This document shows, piece after piece, positions 54,971 to 64,000 of a stretch of 64,000 nucleotides of DNA. Origin of the DNA: Mantis religiosa (Eukaryota > Arthropoda > Insecta > Mantodea > Mantidae); contig CM060953.1 in the NCBI GenBank assembly GCA_030765055.1, positions 73,759,836 to 73,823,835 on the forward strand, written 5' to 3'. The notes beneath the pieces are model-generated. The model saw only the letters and a program-made list of their open reading frames with translations, did no database searches and was not told the origin of the DNA. The first letter of the stretch is position 1. The number at the start of each line of letters is the position of its first letter. The position numbers and the translations under genes are program-made.

Positions 54971-55886
54971 ACTCCGCTAAATAAATGGCAGGAGAGCTGA
55001 ACAACAGATATGACATATATCAATTAATAATTATACGAAATTCAATTAGTGACAGTACATATGAAAATGTATTTTTATTTTCAGGACAGAGTACCATTGC
55101 CGAGGAAAGGTTTTACCCATTTCTTAATTTTGTTTTTCAGTGTGTCCAAGGCGCTTTATTCTCATAATATACAGTAGGTCCATGAAATAGCTAAGTACGA
55201 TGTTTTAGGTAGAAAACAGGATAAACAGCATATCAGCATTCTTTGAAAAATTATTTTAAAAGGCATTGAAATACAACAGTAAAGATTACGAGTTCCCATA
55301 GAGAAGGTTCCAAATACAGAGTTATACATAGTATGGTTTGAGATGGAAGCATGTCCAGCAATGAAGCCAATAAGCTATAATATATCTCCAGGGCTTTACG
55401 GATGTTCATGTATTGCAGACTCTCATAAAGCTTTTGTTCTCACAAAGGTCGCATCAGTGTACTGTTATACATTATGTAAATATCGTCCTAGCGCTGTTGA
55501 TTTGCATGAAGCGTGATCATTCGTTGTTATTATTTTACTAAAAAACTCCATACCGATGTTGAATTTCCTATTAAGCTTCGTCAACACTCATCAATATTTA
55601 GCCAGTAGCAAGTAATTTCACATAATACGTAGAAGCACATTGAATCTTAATGACTAATAATTAATTAGTCAGAACGCTGCTCACTGTTTGTTATCACAGT
55701 TTACCTTGTGTGACCCTACATTTCATTTGCCCACATATACATGTTCCTGGAAATGGCATTCTGGAAAATTGAGAACATGAACCTTTTAGAATCATGCAAG
55801 CTTAGGGCATTGCTTTATACTTCAACGAATTTTAAGCTTTAGTAAAATATTCTTAGTTTTACTTTCTTTATATATAATTAAACAAA
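54971..55886. other. No recognisable gene
   Basis: AT-rich, no supported feature. Confidence 0.45.
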
Positions 55887-55888
55887 TA

Positions 55889-57546
55889 TGTGTTTCAAAT
55901 GGGAAGGTGTTTGTCCTTGAGCGCTACTAGGTGAGCAACCAATCGGAGTCCTGCAGTGTTGTCGTATTGCATTCCCGCTAAGTGCTGTGTGACGAGCACC
56001 AACCTAATCAATCTGTATGAAATACCATTCGCGCTAAGACAAAAATTCAGATTTCACCAAAACTGATCCATGTGGAAGGTAGAGAGTAATGTATCTAACA
56101 TTACCATGAAAGCCCCATATTTTTAGCTTAAACAGTTTTTCTAATACAAATAAATAAACCACTATTGCGTGTATTATAACAATAAATCGCGACGTAAGCA
56201 CAGAATGAATATAATTATTGGTTGGCATGTATGCGTGTACGTATATTTGTAGTTACTAAGAATTGAAACGTAAATGTTTGACATGACGTGATAAAAGAAT
56301 TACTTTGAATAAGTCAATTCGAGCGAGAGCAAACAATAAATTTCCTGCTGCCTTGGCAGAACGTGCCTGGTCACATTATATCTTTGTTTATGAATGGTTC
56401 GTAATCTCCATTTACTCTAGAGAGTTCAAAGTGGTTGGTGTGTACATATGTACATATACTTTTGATTAGAACTGAACTTTAAACTACTGCATGACGTGAT
56501 AAAGGAATTACTGTGAATAAGTCAAGGTGTTAAATTCGAGAAAGAGCAAACACTTCACTTCCTGTTAGCTTGTGGAATGCTGTATGCTTATGTTTATGAA
56601 TGGATGCTGGATAAGAAGTGTTTGTTTACTCTGGAGAGTACAGATCAATATCAGTCAGTTGTGCTTTAAGAAGAGTAAGAGTTAAATAGTGCAATGACTT
56701 CTTGTGGTGAATTTAGTGGCGAGTCAAAAAGGCAGATATTGCGAAGTCAGGCTTGAAGTATTATATTTAAGGTGTTCAGGGTTTTCAAAAAATTTTCGGA
56801 AACGGAAACTAAAAATGAGTTAATGCAAAGAGTACTTCCGTTTAAAAATACGGAAAAGTGTACCAGCTGGATTAATTTGCAATTGAAATGGAACACGAGG
56901 TAATACACCTCCCACCTTACCACTGCCAATATAATCCAATTGAGTCGGTGTGGGCTCAAATAAAAAGGTTGATTGCAAACAGAAATAATGCTTTTAAACT
57001 GACGGACGATGAACGACTTGTTCACGAAGAAATTGACAAGGTAACACAACAGGACTGGGAAAACTGCGTAAGGCTCGCAGAAAACCTTCAAGAAGACGAT
57101 TTTAAGAAAGAAATGGCACGTGGCGAGATTTTTGGAATCTATAATCATACATTTGCAAGACTCAGACGATGGAGACAGTGACAATGAGGAATTGCCTCTT
57201 AACGGAAGTCACTTTGACAGCGATATGGATGAGCCACTGGCAGTTCCATTGGATTTTCTAATTCAATTCAGGCAATTCATTAGCTATAATTATGGTTTCA
57301 GTACTTAAAAATATATAGAATTTGCGAAAATGCTTTATCATATTTTGATTTTGGCAACTGCATAATTGTAAAAGTATGTAAAATGTAATTTGCTTACCCT
57401 TACGTCTGCGCCAAGTAGACCTGCATGTTGTATGAGTATGCGAGAGAGAGGGAAATATAAAAGGAGTGGGGCAACAAGCTGGCAACGCTGAGTGTGATAC
57501 GGCATCTGATTAGCTAGACTCCTGAACCATTCCCATTTGAAACACA
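55889..57546 (+). mobile_element. TA-flanked DNA transposon, family T, copy 3 (longest)
   Basis: TIRs TGTGTTTCAAATGGGAAG and the complement TTCCCATTTGAAACACA with TA on both sides (55887-55888 and 57547-57548). It has the same subterminal block and 214-bp tandem duplication as copy 2, an N-terminal transposase start at about 56695 (MTSCGEFSGESKRQILR) and the transposase C-terminus. At 1658 bp it has lost the middle of the gene. Copies 1 to 3 together outline an ancestral element longer than any of them. Confidence 0.92.
56888..57320 (+). pseudogene. Transposase C-terminus (DDE_3-like), family T copy 3
   Basis: From 56888 the frame reads VIHLPPYHCQYNPIESVWAQ and IKRLIANRN, with the NPIE box that carries the last catalytic Glu of Tc1/IS630-type DDE enzymes. 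FKLTDDERLVHEEIDKV follows. Around 57115-57130 the alignment with copy 1 switches frame, so one indel is present. The true C-terminus (ESIIIHLQDSDDGDSDNEEL) continues in the second frame. Without the first two Asp blocks it is inactive. Confidence 0.88.
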
Positions 57547-57548
57547 TA

Positions 57549-58860
57549 GTAGAGATGTTTTCCTCCAAAAAATATTTCACAGCAAATGAAGGGCTTGTGA
57601 TTCGGATAAAAAAGACCATTTTCATACAACAAATAATGTGCTTTTTGTGTATGTAATGAGCGTGCCTGTGCATACATCTGGATACCTAACTCAAAAATGA
57701 ATACTCAGTATCTCCAAAACATGGGAGAAATACAGCAGGTAAGTCAGCCGCGCCTTATTTTTTGGAAGGTAGTGCATCCATCAAACGGAATGTGTGTCTT
57801 AGTCCACTTTTGCGCTTACTAAATTGTATTGACGTTCTTAGAGAGAGGAATGCGAACGATTCGGAGGAATAGCGGCTTAAGGGACAAAACGTACAGCTCG
57901 CTAAAGTACATCTATAAAACGACTCCTTTCCTGAGAGTGAATTTCGTTTTTCAGCTGATTTTAAAAAACTTTTTACTAGAGTGTACATGGCAAAGTAATT
58001 CAGTAAACGCATCGGAAAAGAATGGACCTATCATATATGAAAACTAACAAAAAGCAGCTAAACAGAAATTGGCTTGGGCTTGGAGCAAATGTTGGCCGCC
58101 AAAAATTAGGAAAAAATTAAGGTCATGCCTCATCCATCATGGACCCGTACAGTCAAAGCGGACAGTATATTTATATTTTTGCGTGAAGTACATCGCATGA
58201 ATCTCAAAAGATATGCATAAAAGCTTTTGCCATTTAAGTAATAGTATGAAAACGCCCAGCAAATATTTAAAACTACCTAAAGGCTAAATAAAGCACAAAA
58301 ATCACGAGATGGCCATGGCATAGTGCCAGATATAGACGTACTATTGAACGCAGTAGGTGCTTTTATTCAAGTCCCGAAATAACTAAATAGAATTATGACC
58401 TCCTCTGTTCGAGTGTCGTCATTTTAATTAGTTTTTATGTTCATCAAAATTTTGAAACCGAATTCACAATAATTTAAGTATGAAGTCCCTGAGGGCGTAC
58501 ATTTTCTTCGTTAGAGGAGTCGTGTTCTAGGAATAGAAAAAATGTTTTTCCAACACTGCCAATTTGAAACGACATTTTTAATAGCACAATAATTCTATGT
58601 CTGCGAAATTGAAATTAACTTCCACTTTAAACTCTGATACTCTGCTTTCCTTTTTTCTGTGTTCAAATATGTATAAATGATCCTTATTTCAATTGCACCT
58701 ACCTATAGGTGTGTTGAAACAACTACCTACTTGTAGTTTTCCAATAAATAAACATAAAAATACTATAAAATATAAATGAAACAATTAAAAATAAAAGTAA
58801 TAACAATTTTCAGAATAATACTTGTAAATTGTGAGTATTACGCGGTAAAAAATTTAGTAT
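57549..58860. other. No recognisable gene
   Basis: Mixed to AT-rich. A 14-codon start-to-donor stretch (ATG at 57697, CAG|GTAAGT at 57738/57739) could be a first exon, but nothing else supports it. Confidence 0.35.
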
Positions 58861-58950
58861 ATCTGTGCAGGGGATACGACCCACCTTCACAGCACACAGA
58901 TGACATCGCAGTTTTGCGCTCGTACTAACTGAGCTATCCAGTAACGTGTG
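58861..58950 (-). other. tRNA-like sequence, probably a SINE head or tRNA relic
   Basis: The minus strand reads GGATAGCTCAGTTAGTACGA, a good D-arm/box A, then a GTGGGTCGTATCCCC box-B-like stretch about 40 nt later. Acceptor-stem pairing is not convincing, so a functional tRNA is unlikely. Confidence 0.35.
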
Positions 58951-58980
58951 AGGCAAAATTTCCGTCTAACATATATAGTC

Positions 58981-59620
58981 CGGCCGTTGTATCTCCGGCT
59001 CTGACGTTTTGCGATTGCAAGAGGTGGAGGGGCGAGGTTAATAGTACCAACATACAGTAATGAGCAATTGAAATCATATCCTCAAAATTATCTTTAGAAC
59101 GAAAATATAGGACTATATTACCTTTAAAACATTGAAATACAACTTACAATTTCATTATCATGCAAGATATTTATTACCTCACCACTCTATTCGAATATTT
59201 CGTTCACACCTTTCACACACACTAACAGCAGCTGTTGGTAGTACTGGGAATCTCTACATCCGGTGTTGTGGTCAGGAAGTTAAAACTGTCTGCTAGCGCC
59301 AATCAGCATTGTCGCTGCTATGCGTGACGCCCGAACCCAACACCATGTTGCCAGGTTAAATTTGTTTGAGCCACGTGGTTTTAGCTGCTTAGCAGTAAAC
59401 TTTCTTTGCTTATATTTTGCGTGTGTGAATTCCGATTTTTAATGTTCGTAAGTCCTATTATTATCGCTATTATAATAATATGGCTCCTGGTTCGTGTAAT
59501 ATGCAAGTACTGAAATATTTAAAATACGCATTATTCCTCTGCTTGAAATACCCGCTAAAGAACTGGCAACAGCCTGCTTCCCCCTCTCGAGAAATGTCAG
59601 AGCCGGAGATAGAACGGCCG
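58981..59620. mobile_element. Non-coding element with 25-bp terminal inverted repeats
   Basis: CGGCCGTTGTATCTCCGGCT plus CTGAC (58981-59006) is the near-perfect inverse of GTCAG plus AGCCGGAGATAGAACGGCCG (59596-59620), with weaker similarity for another 20 bp inward. The interior of about 590 bp has no transposase. A target duplication is not clear. It is either a MITE-like element or a chance-preserved inverted duplication. Confidence 0.55.
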
Positions 59621-61026
59621 AACAGTAGTATTCGCTGGTTCCAGTGAACATTTACAGAGGTGCAAACGTCAGCTGTTTAATTATGAATATACTAAAGGCT
59701 AAGCGATAACATCTATATTAGTACTAACTTCATTGGGTGTTTAACATCCAGGTTAAATACATAGGTAGAACCTAGTAATGTGGTCGATGTTTTCAAGTTG
59801 GAGTATAAAATGCAGATTGCATAAAACTCGAGAATAAGGGGCAGCTGGTTCAGACTCACCTGGTATTACACCCAAACTACCCTTTACGTGCAGCTTTCTT
59901 AATTTCGTTGTATTTCCTTAGGTTTTTTCCTTAAAACCGTGAATTTTGCTTTACCTGAAAGAAAATTTGTAAAATTTAAATGATAAGAAACAGGAAAAGA
60001 TTCACTGCTTAGAAAATGTAGACAGTTTTAAAAGGCAATATTTATTCAACTTAATTTTCTCGCAGCATCACACCTCTCTCCAGATTCTCATTATTATTAG
60101 TGTGAAGGCTTCAACACATTCTCGGTTATTAAGTACACTCTTAGTTGTTTGTCAAAATGCCGAGAAAATGATCGCGGATTTTTTTAAGGACTAACTTTAA
60201 GACATCTGTTTCGGTTTTGTTTATTCGACTTCTACTTAGCACTTAGGTTTATTTCGTTTTGGTCAAAGTAGATCATAAAATTAAACTTTGGAATAGGGGT
60301 CTATGGAATATGCATTCAGAACTTACAATGAATAGAGAAAATGTTGGGAGTGTAACACATCACATTGTTTCAACTTATTGCTGTGCAACTAAATTTTTGA
60401 AACCAGTTTTGCGGTCAACTATTTGTAGCATTACCTAAGAGCATCAAACCTGCGGATCCTTTAAAAAGAGACGATAACTGTAAAAGCTAAAACCATATGT
60501 CACCGTTACTGAGAAATTCTAAATGCTAAATTCTAGAAAGTTTCATTCTGATAGTTTATTATTTGAAATAACATATATGCAAAATAAAGCAAATCTATCT
60601 ATAAAGTAAAACTAGTAGCAGCCAGCATGATTCTCAGGATAAAATGTAGCGCTTTAAAATCACAATTCATCTCTTTCGTTCATTAATATTTATTTAATGT
60701 TTTACACATTCAAAATATTCTAAACATGCCCTATATATAGAGCCGGTGCCAAGGCAGCTCCGTAAGGAGATTAATAAGGTGCGATAGGCAGCTGTTCTGG
60801 TCCCGTGAGCCTAATTTCCCTGTAGGGGATGCATGATCCAGTCTACACCATCTCATGGTATTAGACGATTCCCACCACTGCCATACGTAAATGAGTTATA
60901 AAGACGAGGGAATCAATTATGTTAATTTGTTTTAACAACGTTATTCTAAGTTTAAAATTATTTTAAATAATATTTGAGAGTTGCATTGCTTAAATTAAGT
61001 TTTGAAAGAGAAATTATGAAAATAAA
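59621..61026. other. No recognisable gene
   Basis: AT-rich. A GC-richer patch at 60735-60850 (GTGCCAAGGCAGCTCCGTAA) resembles a repeat fragment but has no partner in the window. Confidence 0.4.
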
Positions 61027-61056
61027 GTGAGTGAGTGTGCGGTGTTTTAGGGCCCG
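61027..61056 (-). mobile_element. Mini-retroposon, copy 3, 5'-truncated, minus strand
   Basis: On the minus strand it reads CGGGCCCTAAAACACC then GCACACTCACTCAC, the 3' half of the mini-element of 12990-13050. Flanks ATGAAAATAAA (61016-61026) and ATGTAAATAAA (61063-61073) form an imperfect 11-bp TSD (10 of 11), with 5-6 extra bases at the 5' junction. Confidence 0.7.
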
Positions 61057-61849
61057 TTATAAATGTAAATAAATATCGAAATATTGTATTGGCCGTTAAG
61101 CACGACGTGGCGTTTAGCAAGAAAGAAAGCGTCATTCTATGCCAGGACGCGACAGAGGATGGACGTGAAAGAGCAGGACGCAAGTTTCATAATGTGAAAA
61201 TTTACAAAAATATATATCATTCAAATATATATTGAAGAACGTTGAAAAAAATCTTTGTCAGTTTGGTTACGACGCATTTTGCGAATTATGGTACAGAATT
61301 ATAACATTGGAGTATCTTCAAATAAGCTAAATCATTTTTCAATTGTTTAGAAAATAAGTTCCTGCAGTCCACACCTGAGGTATATTATTTCCATGCATCG
61401 ATTGTAGTAGTTACGGGGAACGTCGTAATAAATTATTTCATCCAAAAACATCGAATCCGAAAAATTAGTATCCAAATTTCGTCCCAACTCGGGGCTTAAA
61501 CTTCATTCCACAAGGAGAGAAAGATGAATCACTTCATATCCATTTGAAATTTTCCTACAAAGTTCACTTATATTAAGTATAGCCTAATCCTGATTTCAGA
61601 CTTCTGTTACACACCGAAATTATAAATGGATTTTAAATGTCTTACGCGTATATTTATATTTTTCTAAAAGGCATTTTTTCTTACATATTGTCGCGGCGAA
61701 AGCACGGGCGTTTCGGTGCCTAGAGATAAGCGCGGTTTGTGTACACAAAAGAGACTGCAGATAAAGATAACAGTCAGATTGTGTATCACTGAGACAAGAC
61801 TTACCGACACAGATAAGTGAGGTAATTGGAACATTCTAGTGATATCTTG

Positions 61850-61904
61850 GGGCCCAAATGACCTTGTTGTCGACGGGCCCTTAAACACCACTCACTCACA
61901 CACT
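61850..61904 (+). mobile_element. Mini-retroposon with 14-15 bp TSD, copy 2
   Basis: Bounded by perfect CTAGTGATATCTTG (61836-61849 and 61905-61918; a preceding T also matches). It begins GGGCCCAAATGACC and has TTGTTGTCGACGGGCCCTTA and a CACTCACTCACACACT tail. It shares its start point with 12990-13050 to within one ambiguous base. Confidence 0.85.
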
Positions 61905-61939
61905 CTAGTGATATCTTGATTGCTATATAGAACATTCGA

Positions 61940-62060
61940 GTTAATGGAAATTAATTGTTCTTTCACACTAGCTGTGTGTAGGACGCACTATCAAAGGGTC
62001 AAGCCACATTGAAAAATTCAATGCCATAGCCAGGATTTGAACCACTATAAAACCCGGGCC
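61940..62060 (-). mobile_element. tRNA-like repeat, family E, minus strand
   Basis: On the minus strand: GGTTCAAATCCTGGCTATGG, then CATTGAATTTTTCAATGTGG and CTTGACCCTTT. The same segment lies at 62238-62290 on the plus strand. The block ATGGAAATTAATTGTTCTTT at the low-coordinate side is also near 28753. Confidence 0.6.
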
Positions 62061-62151
62061 TTGAAGTACTTACAGCATAGTAAGTCACCATTAAGGTAGT
62101 TGTCTCATATATTTATGAGAACTCCTAGTGGTTTACCGGGAAAAACACGAG

Positions 62152-62300
62152 TCAGTTGGAGAATTTAATGTCATGTTGGCACGTTGGCCATAGTGGCTCA
62201 AATGGTTAGAGCGGCTGGATGGAAACCAGAAAATCCGTGTTTCAAATCCCGACTATGGCATTGAATTTTTCACTCTGGCTCAACCCTTTCATTCGAATTC
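62152..62300 (+). mobile_element. tRNA-like repeat, family E, plus strand
   Basis: Begins GTCAGTTGGAGAATTTAAT and contains a tRNA-like unit at 62187-62260. It ends with TTGAATTTTTCACTCTGGCT and CAACCCTTTC. Same order as 28480-28850. It forms an inverted pair with 61940-62060. Confidence 0.6.
62187..62260 (+). other. tRNA-like cloverleaf within repeat E (probable pseudo-tRNA)
   Basis: A perfect 7-bp acceptor stem GCCATAG/CTATGGC, D stem GCTC/GAGC with an AAATGGTTA loop, and an anticodon stem CTGG/CCAG with 7-nt loop ATGGAAA (anticodon position GGA). The T arm is damaged (TTCAAAT loop but mismatched stem). A Ser anticodon would need a long variable arm, which is absent. The shared flanks with other copies favour a SINE head over a working tRNA gene. 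Confidence 0.45.
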
Positions 62301-62410
62301 ATGTTTATTCCGGAAATATATCGAACTTATCAATGAGATATTTAAGAGATTGTGACATGCCAGAGGACAGTTGTAAAACAGTGAGGCGAGTAGTAAACGG
62401 CTGTAAAGTA

Positions 62411-62578
62411 TTGTTGTAACGAGAGCTGTTTGTTATTGTCATCGACCTTGGAAGATTGTGTTGTATATGTGATGTAATACTGGCACCTGAGAAGTGATCA
62501 GTGTATTTCTACGGAAATAAAGAACATTTAGAATTTCGACAAATTGGACTTTTAATTCTACGAACCCACAAAGTCACA
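62411..62578 (+). repeat. LTR fragment (R-U5 part) matching the solo LTR at 52568-53073
   Basis: Plus-strand AACGAGAGCTGTTTGTTATT, TGATGTAATACTGG-type blocks, the polyadenylation signal AATAAAGAACATTT and the end CGAACCCACAAAGTCACA match the minus strand of 52568-52740. Its U3 part is missing. Confidence 0.7.
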
Positions 62579-63379
62579 ATATTTTATACTACATAAATGA
62601 TGAGAATTTTAAGAGGAAGTTCAATTCTAAAATTTAATACATAATTTGTACAAAGATACTTAAACTCCTCATATAATTTTTTTCCTCGTTCTTGTTGTTT
62701 TATAAAAATATTAAGTATTTCACTAAAACTTTGTACCAGCTTACCCTCAGTGGTAAATTGAACTTGAATTTCTCTCAGAGCAAAGATAATATTTGTAATT
62801 CGTACCAAATACTCAATAAATTTTTGTAAATAAAAACTAATTTCATATCTGTTTTTAAACATTTTATAACTTTTAAGGTTTCAGCATGATTAACAACACC
62901 TACTCATTTTTTCTGGATGAAAGGGGTTCTCCGTTGTGACAGTTACAACACTTCTTTAAGGACGCATACATTGCTGTTAATGAATGCCAACAAAGTTTGC
63001 AGATGTAACTTCAGAGTAGGCTGACCTCACTCCCTAACTACGTCTAACATCTCGCAATTTGCCCTCGGTTTTTGGTAGGAAAATTAAAAAACTTTTTGCC
63101 CCTTTCTGCTCAACTTTTATTTCCGTTAACAAAACTGCCAACATCCACCAAAAGGCTAATAAAAAGATGTGTTTCAAAATATTGCACCAGTAATGAAATA
63201 AAAGAAACAAACATCATTAACAACTCTACAACGTAGAAGCATTCATTAAATTAGTATACTTTCAGGTGTATCAGCTGTAACAAAACTTTACTAGAGGCTA
63301 TCAAATACAAATGTATATGATATACTTTTGCATTAATCACGGGCAGGACTTTGACAGAAAGATTTTCGCTGAGAGTTAC
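62579..63379. other. No recognisable gene
   Basis: AT-rich. A 92-codon minus-strand frame (62862-62584) starts beside the LTR fragment. It contains FYLQKFIEYLVRITN and KLVQSFSEILNIF, but I see no domain that identifies it. Confidence 0.3.
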
Positions 63380-63583
63380 TTACATGAAGCTATTGTTTAA
63401 GCTAACGCGGTAGTTATCAGTGGATTGCTTACACCTTTTAATAGACATATGATAGAGAAATATAGGATAATTAAGATATGTGGTAACGCATTCGCTTGCT
63501 TTCTCCACTGTGCGAGAGAATCCAGTCACCAGCAAAATGGTGAGGGCAGCGGCACACTTCGATTTCGTTTTTGGCAATAACAT
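63380..63583 (-). CDS. Possible secreted-protein ORF or first exon
   Basis: ATG at 63583 gives up to 67 codons on the minus strand. It starts MLLPKTKSKCAAALTILLVT: basic residues, then a hydrophobic run ending near GFS, like a signal peptide. EKASECVTTYLNYP follows. A TTTCAG acceptor-like site lies about 8 nt upstream of the start, and a weak GTGTAAG donor lies at about 63437. GC content is higher than its flanks. No family recognised; may be chance. Confidence 0.2.
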   Translation of the reverse strand: MLLPKTKSKCAAALTILLVTGFSRTVEKASECVTTYLNYPIFLYHMSIKRCKQSTDNYRVSLNNSFM

Positions 63584-64000
63584 ACATTTCACTGAAACTT
63601 TCAGGTCTCAGTGAGGTTCTTCATGCGATCACTAATACATAATTATAAAGCTTTGGTTTCGGTGTTCGATGAGGTACACTTTCTCTTTAGGAAATGATAA
63701 TGTAGATGAAATTGGTACCACTTGAGACCGACTATCTCGAAAATCGCTAAACAAACTAACTCAAATTAACGAAAATATTGTCAATACTGGGCTACTATTG
63801 CATATTTGCAGTTAATATTAAACTGCGGAATTAAATTTCTCAAAGTCATTTGATCGAAACTAGAAACTCTTTATTTACCTACATGCACCACCATATAATT
63901 ACTTTTTACGTAAATAGTCTACTTTATCTACCATTAGTTTGGGCAGACAGATAATAAAATTCTCCTAATATTTAACCTATATAATTCCTCTGGAGATGAA

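Noticed and set aside
57697..57738. 14-codon first-exon candidate ending CAG|GTAAGT
   Set aside because: There is no downstream exon or promoter evidence, and the length is easily reached by chance.
62187..62260. Functional tRNA-Ser gene
   Set aside because: The T stem is mismatched, the long variable arm of Ser tRNAs is absent, and the flanks are repeated elsewhere.
62584..62862. 92-codon minus-strand frame beside the LTR fragment as an env or gag remnant
   Set aside because: No diagnostic motif, and the orientation does not fit the adjacent LTR fragment.

Overview
The window looks like a stretch of a large, AT-rich arthropod (most likely insect) nuclear genome. It has no operon-like gene packing. 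It is dominated by retroelements and DNA transposons at different stages of decay, separated by long AT-rich stretches with no recognisable gene. The abundance of tRNA-derived SINEs, Tc1/mariner-type relics, Jockey-like and other LINE fragments and a Gypsy-type LTR element fits a hemimetabolous insect with an expanded genome, but the species cannot be fixed from sequence alone.

Layout. 1-3057: diverged repeats, a two-copy 172-bp tandem duplication, a SINE-like unit and one possible host exon (2781-2917). 3058-10230: a nearly complete Gypsy-type LTR retrotransposon on the minus strand, with a 4-bp target-site duplication (TSD), primer-binding site (PBS), gag, pol in the -1 frame, polypurine tract (PPT) and two LTRs. 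The U3 halves of the LTRs are identical and the other halves do not align. 11512-15832: repeats, a Jockey-like reverse transcriptase relic split by a 61-bp insertion with its own TSD, a Tc1-like transposase relic and a SINE. 15833-26500: sparse, with SINEs, a possible degraded LTR and microsatellites. 26793-34772: two copies of a TA-flanked DNA transposon family, several SINEs and a 2.2-kb AT-rich gap. 34773-44850: a head-to-head SINE pair, an 860-bp mariner deletion derivative, a 637-bp fold-back element and two SINEs meeting at a 61-nt T tract. 44851-54070: mostly unannotated, with a LINE 3' end and a plausible two-exon host gene fragment (51772-53597) whose intron holds a solo LTR. 54320-62578: a transposase relic, a third copy of the TA-flanked transposon (55889-57546), a terminal-inverted-repeat (TIR) element, two more copies of the mini-insertion, an inverted SINE pair and an LTR fragment. 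62579-64000: one weak signal-peptide-like ORF.

How the parts relate. The retrotransposon is the only unit whose genes clearly work together: Gag makes the particle and Gag-Pol would come from a -1 frameshift. Its Pol C-terminus is cut off by two in-frame stops, so this copy is probably dead or nearly so. Everything else is parasitic sequence in layers. The layering gives relative ages: mini-element inside LINE, and SINE-A next to SINE-C.

The least ordinary signals are the 55-61 bp mini-insertions with 10-15 bp target duplications, the half-identical LTR pair, and an 18-bp perfect hairpin abutting the polypurine tract.
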